A stretch of 64,000 nt of DNA from Hemicordylus capensis. Lineage: Eukaryota; Chordata; Lepidosauria; Squamata; Cordylidae. The translations under genes and the position numbers were made by a program. The stretch spans positions 143,774,857-143,838,856 of the forward strand of contig NC_069657.1 in the NCBI RefSeq assembly GCF_027244095.1, read 5' to 3'. This document shows positions 32,043 to 41,200 of the stretch, one piece after another. Each line of letters begins with the position of its first letter. Positions within the stretch are counted from its first letter, which is position 1. Below the pieces are notes generated by a model. It was not told the DNA's origin, made no database searches, and saw nothing but the letters and a program-made list of their open reading frames with translations.

Positions 32043-33332
32043 TGATGAACCTTGGCCTATTAGCAGCTGAGAAGAAGGTGATAACGAAATGTGGCACAGG
32101 GTTCCTGTAGCAGGGAATGCATTTAAGGACCTCCCTGAAACTCATCGCGGTTGCCATCTTCTGATCCTGGCTTGGGTTGTGATTTTGGCCACCCACTGGT
32201 GACTTTGGCATCCCACCAATGTGCCTGTCTTGTTGAGTCCGATCAACTCAGTCTGTCATTGTTGCTTATGATGTGCAATTTCCTGCTACTCTATTATCTA
32301 CTGGAGTCAGTGAGTTGCTAATAGAGCTTTACTTTGAGCATGTGTGTTCTCTGGGCAGTGGGCATTCGGGCGGGGGGTGGGGAGGACCCCGGAAATTTGG
32401 GTCCTTTGGTTGGGCTTTGGCCAGGCAGCATAATGAACCAGAAATTATTCTTAGGCAGATTTGAAAATAAATAGCACCTTAACACCTCGAGCTGCAACCC
32501 CTTCAAACACGCACAGGAAGGTGTGCAACTTCCTCCCTTTACAGGTTGTTTCTCTGTGATCTAGATCGCTCCTACTAGCTCTCTTCCAACCATCCCTTAT
32601 GTAGCCCCTGCCTGCTTTGCACATCAGTACCTCACAAGAGACAGGCCTGGTGCTCAGTAACAGACTTCTAGCTGTCTGCTATTTCCCTCATGGTGACTTT
32701 AGGCCCAGTGAGGCAACAGCAGAAGCGAGAGAGGCGATTGCATGACTATCCCCCCAGCAGTCTCCACCCTCAAGCATCAGGAGACACTAGTGCCATCTGC
32801 CTTAAGGAATGTCATTTTCAAGGAAGGGAACAGATGAACCAGTAGTGCAAGCTCTGGAATGAAGGTGCTTTAGTTTGTTTTACGCTTGTGATAGCCTGTC
32901 CACTAAGTATCTGAACTAGGCTGGCTCCTCCCAGAGTCTTCTCATACATTATGCTTCTTGGGTGAGAGGTGCAATGTACTGTGACAAACACTTGTAGCAC
33001 AAGGGTACACTCCACAGGGAGACAGGATTCGGGAGCCCTGTGTCATGTGTACATTCTGTGGCAAATCAGGTTTGCTGCTGTGTAAAGTGTGCAACAGCCC
33101 TTGCTGCCACCAGTAAGACCAGTTGTGAGGCTGTTATTTAAAGGAGCAGGCCAAACAGTAAGGGCTACTTGGAAGTGATCTCTTCCAAAGGGCTGAATGA
33201 TGACAATATTAGGACAAGAATGTAAGCTGGGAAACAGAAAGCTTCTGACTGGACCAGAGGCTATCACGACTATTTCCACTTCATATTTGCTAGACGCTGG
33301 GGGCTTAAGCAACTTACTCCATTCCATTACTC

Positions 33333-33447
33333 CAGAGGCTCTCAGACTTGGGTCTCCAGCTAGTGTCGGACTACAACCCATTGTGGCAGGGAATGATGGG
33401 AGTTGTAGTCCAACGCCATGTGGATACCCAGGTTTTAGGAACCTCTG
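33333..33447. mobile_element. Palindromic MITE, ACTACAACTCCCATCAT family
   Basis: The ends are CAGAGGCTCTCAGACTTGGG and CAGGTTTTAGGAACCTCTG. The flanks CATTACTC (33325-33332) and CATGACTC (33448-33455) match at 7 of 8. The core has ATGATGGGAGTTGTAGTCCA. Confidence 0.8.
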
Positions 33448-33497
33448 CATGACTCATTTCCTCCAGTGACCAAGTTCAACAAGCCATACTAAAATAG

Positions 33498-33503
33498 TTT
33501 AAT
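33498..33503 (-). terminator. Possible RTN4RL2 polyadenylation signal (ATTAAA)
   Basis: On the minus strand ATTAAA lies about 880 nt beyond the RTN4RL2 stop codon. No AATAAA is closer in the part of the flank I checked. It is a weak assignment because the 3' end cannot be fixed without transcript data. Confidence 0.25.
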
Positions 33504-34378
33504 AGTTCTCCAATCTTTTTTTTTTTTTTTTGCCTTTTTAAGAAGGGGAAACATGAAGACACCAGGAGAAGGTCAACCCTGCCCCGCCCACGAAGACTAG
33601 ATATTATAAGAGGACCAATTCACATGACTGTTTATCATGTGATAACATCAACTGCAGCATAAAGGCTCTGGTGTAGGGAATGGCCAACACAGAGCAGGCT
33701 TCATCATGCCTCTCGATATCTGTGATAAATTTTGCACTCGGGAACTGTCACCTCAACTGATCATGTGAATTGGTCCCCAGATGTTCCCACCACAGAACCC
33801 CCACAGACCACATATTGGGGAGAAGTCAAGGGCTAGGAGTCCAGTGGCACGATTTGCCAGCTCTGGAAGAGGACACTTTTCAGCTGAAGGATCCCATCCC
33901 CACCCTTTTGGATGAAGCAGGCACTTGTGTGCATGGCAGGAGACTGTAGAAAGGATGGAGGCTCTGAAAGGGACAGGCTGCTCTCATCCCTTCTGCACTG
34001 CCTGATCATGCACAGAAGAGATCATTGCTCACTCCAGGATATGGATAACACAGAAGGCCAATAACAGCCCCATTAAGCAATAGCATGTAGTGAGCATCTC
34101 TAATGGGAGAGTTATACAGCACCCCAGAAATTTAAAAAGGGGCATTTTTATCATATGTTCGTGAAAGATGACTGATGCCACCCAGAAAGTGGCTCCAGCA
34201 TTAGTCCGACCAGGAAAGCAGCAGCAACAGACCACATCTCCCTTTGTCCCTGTGACAGGGTGATGGGTGACCACTTTGGCCTCAGCTCAGTGCTGGGTGG
34301 GGGATCCATCCTGGCTTGCATCTCCCACACTCTTTCCCCAAAGCCAGTTGCCTTTCAGCAGAGCAACCCCCTCCATTG

Positions 34379-35200
34379 TCAAAACCAGGAAGGTCCCAAC
34401 AGCATCAGTAGCCAGGGGAGGGAAAGCAATAGGAAGCCAATCCTGATAGCTCCAGAGTCCAGAGAAGAACAACCAGGTCCTGGGCAGCCCTTTTTAAGTT
34501 GCCCTCCTTCTTCGCCACCATAGCCGCCGCCGCCGCCCCCCCAATAGTCATCCTCCGTGGGCGGGTCGTACTTGGGGCTGCGGATGTCATTGGCTGGCAC
34601 ATCCCTGTAGAAGGAAGAGGGGTCAGCGGGAGGCGACCCCCCTAGGCCATAAAGGTGATTGGATGAGCCATTGGGATGGGGAGGGGGGTGAGGAGGGGGG
34701 TGAGGGTGAGGACGCACTGCTCCATTCTCCCATTCAGGCCTGCATCCCCAGTCAAACCCAACCGAGTGGTGACTGGTTGGAGGGCAGCCCTGGAAGACAG
34801 CTTCGCTTAAGTACCGCATGTCATGCCCCTTGCGCTCGGCAGGAGAGGTGCATATGACCTCTGAGGTGGAGACGCGGGTGCGCTTGAACCAGGCCCAGAG
34901 GGAGCGGGCACGGCAGTCACAGGCCCAGGGGTTGCTGTTGAGGCGCAAGAACTCGAGGGAGGGCAAGGCTGAGAGAGTCTCCCCCAAGAGGCTGGTCAGG
35001 CTGTTGTTAAACAAGTACAGGATTGTGAGCTTGCCCAGGTCACGAAAGGCCCCGCCAGGAATGGTGTGCAGGCGATTCCTGTGCAGCAACAGGCGGTCTA
35101 ATCCAGACAGGCCCCGGAAGACATTCTCTGAGAGCTGCCAAATCTTGTTGCCATGCAGGAAGAGGTGGCTCAGGTTAGCCAAGTCCACAAAGAGGTCATC
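34379..35200 (-). CDS. RTN4RL2: RTN4RL2 coding exon 3
   Basis: It encodes residues 171-443 and the TGA stop (34379-34381). It starts with GATGAC after a CTCCCAG acceptor, and the residues across the junction (LCLQ/DDLFVDLANL) match the family. It carries the last LRRs, the LRR C-cap, the low-complexity stalk and the GPI signal. The His/Pro run and a run of six glycines (391-396) account for most of the extra length against human. Confidence 0.96.
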   Translation of the reverse strand, partial: DDLFVDLANLSHLFLHGNKIWQLSENVFRGLSGLDRLLLHRNRLHTIPGGAFRDLGKLTILYLFNNSLTSLLGETLSALPSLEFLRLNSNPWACDCRARSLWAWFKRTRVSTSEVICTSPAERKGHDMRYLSEAVFQGCPPTSHHSVGFDWGCRPEWENGAVRPHPHPPPHPPPHPNGSSNHLYGLGGSPPADPSSFYRDVPANDIRSPKYDPPTEDDYWGGGGGGYGGEEGGQLKKGCPGPGCSSLDSGAIRIGFLLLSLPWLLMLLGPSWF

Positions 35201-35216
35201 CTGGGAGATTGGGGAA

Positions 35217-35262
<46 letters not shown>

Positions 35263-38200
35263 GCACACAGGCAAGTCGCTGAAAGCATCACCTGCCCAAT
35301 GATTTGCAGGCCCCCCATCAGCCAGTCGGCCTGAGAGACCCTCTCTTACACACAGAACTGTGCAGCCTGGTGACTGAGGTCTTAAATCCCCCCTGCTGAC
35401 ATCCCCTTCCCAGGCCCCTCCCCCTTCTCTTTATGGGAGGCCTGCTGTGCAGCAACACAGAGCTTATTATTCAATAACTCCCACTTTGGCGGTCTCCCCC
35501 CCCCCCGCCCCCACAAGCGAGAGGCGACTTCTCCCCTGCTCCCCTCCCCCGCCTCCACACACAACAGCCTTGCCCTCCCTGACTCAGGATGTGTGTGGCT
35601 TGAAGCACCCAGGCAGCAGCTGCAAATGCATTTTTTACTGCTGCAGGCCAGGCTGCAGTTTCCCTACTTTTAAGCCACAGTGCCCAGGGCCGGATAGGAA
35701 TGTGGTTTTTAAGTGAGTCGCTGGCAGGGCACCCAGCCTTTGCCTTTCGGGGAGAATCGGCATGTGGGGGTGGATTGAGAGCCATAATACCAGTTCTTCA
35801 CCAGTCTCCATAGATATGGGTGGATGGCTTCCATTTGCCCCCGCAGGAGTTTTGTCCCTATCCCAAACCCCCTGAGCAGATCTCTGAACCAGAGTCGACA
35901 GCCAACACTCCTCTCCCAAACACAAACCACAACACAGCCCTGTTCTGCCAAGCAAGGAGAGCCCCACTACTCATCCTCTGGGAAATCCAGAGTCCTATTT
36001 CTCCACGTGTCCTCAGGCCTGTTGAGTTTCCTTTCCAGCCAGCCCTCCCCTAGGTAGCAGCTGCAGAATCTTTGCTTGAGATTCTGAGCCGAGCGTGCCT
36101 TTTTACCAGGGGTCAAAGATCCACAGGATGGAAAGGACTCTACACGGAGGATCACCAAGAAGCAAAAGGGACCATCGCTCAGTGGCAGGACAACTGTTTG
36201 ACCTGCAGAACGTCCTGGGTTCAATCCCTGGCATCTCCAAGTAGGGCTGGAAAAGATTCCTGTCTGAAACCCTGCCGGTCAGTGTAGGCAGTACTGAGCT
36301 AGATGGACTGATGTTCTGACTCGGCAGAAGGCAGCTTCCTACGTGAGCCTCTCTCATCGCCTGCCCAGGACCAACTCCCTGCTGCTAGAGGGGAGAGCCC
36401 AAATTCTACGCTGGACCAAGATCTCTCATGCACTCACCTGTAGGCAGAGCAAGTTGTTCTCCTGTAGATAGAGGTATTGGAGGCTGAAGAGATTGCGGAA
36501 GATGGTGTTTGGTAGGCTGCTAAGCTGACAGCGGTAAAGGTGCAGGGACTGCAGCCGTTCCAGCCCGCGGAAAGTGTCCGGGTCAAGGGTGCGCAAGTTG
36601 CGATTGTCCCCGAGGTCCAGCTCCTCAAGGGCCTGGAGGTGGCGGAAAGTGCCAGGTTGGATGGAGGAGATGTTGTTGGAGTAGAGCCAGAGGGTGAGGA
36701 GGCTGGGACCAAACATGCCAGCTCGCAGGGTCCCAATCAGGTTGTTTTGCAGGAAGAGGCGCTGAGCATTGGGCGGCAGGACCCGTGGCACGGAGGAGAA
36801 GTTGTTGGCTTGGCAGCTGACTGTGGGCGGAGGAAAGTAGCAAGTGCAAAGCATGGGACATGTGGGAGCTCCCGGGGGCAAGGCCAGCAGCAGGAGCAGG
36901 AGCGTGGGAGCCAAGCCTGCAAGGAAAGAACACGCCATGAATGCACAGCCGCCGCACTTCTTCTAGGTCAACAATGCCAGCCGAGGTCACTCCTCCCATT
37001 CACCCACTGCATGGACTACTTCAGGTCAACAGGTTAATGTAGTTATACTACTACATTAATCAACCAATCACTCTTTATTACGGTCATAGACCAGCATAGA
37101 GTATAAGGGATGGTTACAGATCACATAATAAAAAATCAATATTAAAAGCTTAGGGGTGGAGTGCACAATACAAGCATATAATGAAAGACTATGATAACAG
37201 ACTATAAGAATCAGAAGTAAAATCTTAAAATAGAACTATGGCTGGCTAAAACAAAGCAAGACTGCAGACTAGCTGACGCTTAGTGGCCGAGATCTGAAAT
37301 ACAACTACATTAAATATCTGCCCCTCCGCCAGGGAACATAAGAACATATACAAGCTTCTCCCTACGGCAACCCCAAGAGACAGGCGAGGATGAGAGACAG
37401 TGGCTGGCTCAAGGTCACCAAGTGAGCTTCATGGCCAAGTGAGGATTCGAACTCGGCTCTTCTCATTTCTGGTCAGATGTACTACCCACTCCACTGGCTC
37501 TTTCCAATACTCCCTCTGGAACACAAGCGTTTATTCAAAGGGCTCAATGGAATAGAAACAAACCTTAAGAGGGAAGTACTTCGTTGTGTTCTCGATAGTT
37601 TACCTTCTGGGTTTTGAGCCCTTTGTCCATTACATCTCGCAGCACTTCTTTTCATCTCAAGGACTGGCTATTTGCTCAGATTTAAATGAAAGAAAGCCAA
37701 GAGCCTCCTACCTGGGAGGTGCAGGGAAGCCTCCCAAGTCAGGAGACTCACCACCAAAGTCACCAGAGTTGGCAACCCAACACGGCTTCACTCCACGTGA
37801 GCCAGAATGCATGTGCGCTGCTCCGGGGCAAGCGTGAACTTCCCCACGTGTGCACGTCCATGGATCGCCTCACGCGAGAACTCCCAGGCAAGTGTGCACG
37901 GTTCCCAACCCCTGTCTGTGTGCATGTAGGTGGTGTGACGTGGTAAACGAGTAACACAAGCTGCTGATGCCGCTTCAGGCGTTCACACCACCTCCACGCC
38001 AGCCCTACGCTCCCTTCCCACTCCCTCCACCCATGACAAGAGCAGGAGTCCTTCAGGCAGCCTCACCACCTGGGGTTTGGGCACAGTTCGGCTCCTCTCT
38101 TCTTCAGGGTTGGGACACAGCAGCCCCGTTCCTTCAATAAGAGACACTCGACTCCTATGACTCCTATTTTAGTCTTAACAGGACGACTGTTTTAGGCCCT

Positions 38201-41200
38201 GCACGAGTGCATTGAGGGGGGGAAGAGAGAATGTAATGGGCTTTGGCTGCTCTAGCAGCAGAGAATAGTCTCTGGTCTTTGAAACCCACCACTCTTTTTA
38301 CCAAGAAGCTTCCCTCCAATTAGGATGCCACATGACCCTGCCAGCCAGCCCCCCCCCCCACCGCCCCATCTGCAAATTTCAGCTGAAGTGGGAGACAAAG
38401 TTGGGGTGAGTTTCCACTCCAGAGATCACCGGCCTCAATCTGCAGCCCTCCCGTATACTCCATTGTACCCTCTGCCCCCATCCCTCCTTTTGCCATAAGA
38501 TTACAAGCTGAAGTCTTGTACTGACCCAGTTAAACTGAGTGGGCGTCTCAGCCAGAATGCACGGGGCAAGGCTGCATGACCATCGGGGCACAGGGAATTG
38601 TGAATTGTGCCAGCCGATAGCAGCTGCCAAGGTAAGACATCGTGGCTGCCGCCTTGTAGCCACTGCAGGATCCATTTCCAAGGCTGAAGTCGGGAAGGGA
38701 AGCCCCCCCCCCCCCCGCAATGCTATAAACTACTTTCCTCCCCAAACCCTGGATAGGGTGGAAGGAAGCCCATGATCCTCGCTATCAGCAATGGCTATTT
38801 CCTCCAATAAAGGCAGCCCAGCCTTCCTCAAGGGAAAACGGGGAAAAGCCTTGACCAGGAGCTGGGGGAAGGGAGCTGCAGCTGCTAATGTTGACTGCCT
38901 CTGTCTCTGGACTCTTCTCTGGTGCGGTGGAACGGCTGTAACCCAAGGAGTCTCATCCATAATTCAGGCCTGTGGCTTTCGCTGGAGCTTGGGCAGAGAA
39001 AGGGGAGGGGAAGGGATTGCAAGCTCTCATCTCTCCCCATAAAAAGCCCTCTGGCCTCTGCGTTGTTTCGGGGGAAGGGAGCTTACAGGCAAATTGGAGA
39101 TACCGCTGATGACCCCCACCCCACATACTTCCAACGGGGCTGCTGGATAACTGAGCATACCCAAATGCCTTCTCAACCCTGCAATCCCCTGTTCCCCAAT
39201 AAATCCAGGGATGAACTGCCTGCATGTATCTTTCCAATCAAAATACAAGAATGCTTTGTCTGGATTTTCTCAGCAAAGGCATGAGATGCTCATTCATAAT
39301 TTTCCAGCTGGAAAGGCTAACTAAGCAATTCAAAGGAGATCATGCACATCTTATTGGACTACCCTTGCTCTATGCACATGACACGAGTGCCGCTCCGCCC
39401 ATTCCCAGACACAACACTCATAATTTTTGACCTATCATAAACCTAGGCTGGCCTTGGTGGGTGTTAGGCACCCCCAGGGGCGTAACGAGGCTGGAGTGGG
39501 CCCAGAGACAAAATTTTAAAATGGGCCCCTCGCCGATACACACACACTCACTTCACATGTGACTTGCCTCTGGGGGGCCCCTTGAAGCGTGGGGCCCCCC
39601 AGGCAGCCGCCTCCCCTTGCCTAATGGTAGTTACACCCCTGGGCACCCCCTCCCCCACTGCTTCCTCCGATTAAAAATCCTTGATCCTTCCCCCACAAGG
39701 ATACCTAACTGAATTTTCATTAACCTTGTGAGATAATTCAAGTTTGTACTCATAACTGCACAAGCCCCTCAGTGTCCTCCAGCTTTAACCACACTGTGGT
39801 GATGAATTACCAGTCCCTCAGGAAGGTACAGTAACAACTCACCCCGAAATGGAGAGCACACAGAGGTGACAGCTTTGGCTGGGGAAGCTGTAAGCAGGGC
39901 AGCTTCTTTTGTCTCCCCCTCCCCAGCAGCACAGCACCCCACCCCACCCCACCCCACCCCACCCCTGTACTGACCATCCAGGGAATGCAGTCAGGAGGCG
40001 CTCCTTCAGTTATATAGGTTGGAAACAGGAAGTCAGGGGGTGGGACATCCTGCCAGGCAAACCCAGTCCTTTGTGCAGACGAGATGAAGAGTGTTGAGTT
40101 ATGTGGATTTCACTTTGGAGAGAAGCTGCTTGCAGGGGAGACCATCTCCCATCTGGGTGATCTTAGGGGCAACATAACACAAGGTCCCCAAACCAGGAAG
40201 AGTTGGGTAGTTAGAAAAGCCTCTATCAGAGACCACAACTATGGCTCTGTCCATTGAATCCACAGCTAGGATGCCTCCATTTATAACACTTGACAGGTAG
40301 GTGTGATGAAATAAATTCCAGTAGAAAGGTTTGCTGACCCAAGAGAGTGTAGGAAACCCTGTCTGTCAGAAGTGAAAACCTTCACTAGTTTCTTGAAGAC
40401 AAGCATTGTCTCCCTATCTTGATCCACCTCCCCAGGATGAGACACTTTCAGCTGATAGGGAACAGCACTACCAAATCAGGAGGGGAGAGAGAAATACTAC
40501 TTTGCACTTGAGCATTTACAGAAAAAGTCAGGATATAGTACTGCACAGAAGTGCATCGAGGTAATTTTGGAGCCTGGACCTAAAGGCCTTTGGAGGCCTT
40601 TACAGACTCTCACTCTTTCCTTAACTTCCCATGTGTTAGTGTATTTATTACCTTGGCTTAAAAGGAGTCTATATTGGGGTAGCCAACTTGAGGCTCTCCA
40701 GATGCTTCACTACAAATTCCATAATCTTCACCTTCAATGTTTTGCAACTGCAGGTGATGGGAGTTGTAGTCCAAAACCAGACGGAGAGCTTCAGATTAGC
40801 CACCTCTAGTCTATATGCTGCTTCAGTCTACATCTGCCAGACTCTAGTAATTTTGGTACCCAGTGCTTTCATCCTGAAAAAGTTGACTACTGTATATTTA
40901 AAGTGTCTCAGTCTTTTTTGATTAACTAAATGGTCTCTTGGCGATTACAGAAATAATGTGTGTGAAGTGCTTTGAACATTTGAAATGCACTATATAAACG
41001 CTGCTATTACTATTAAACAGATTTGGCTCATTTTGCTTTATTGCCAACCCCAGCCTTTGAACTCATCAGCTCTCTCCTATTTTCCAAAAATCTTTTTAAA
41101 ATGTTGATGCCAGTTCAGGGTATATGCCAGCGGCAATACCGTTAGTGATTCATTAACTTGGCTCTTACTCTCTCTGTCCTCCCCCTCCCCCATTTTAACA

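Noticed and set aside
36175-36235. tRNA gene in RTN4RL2 intron 2
   Set aside because: Mismatched stems, and the sequence continues into a SINE body shared with other copies.
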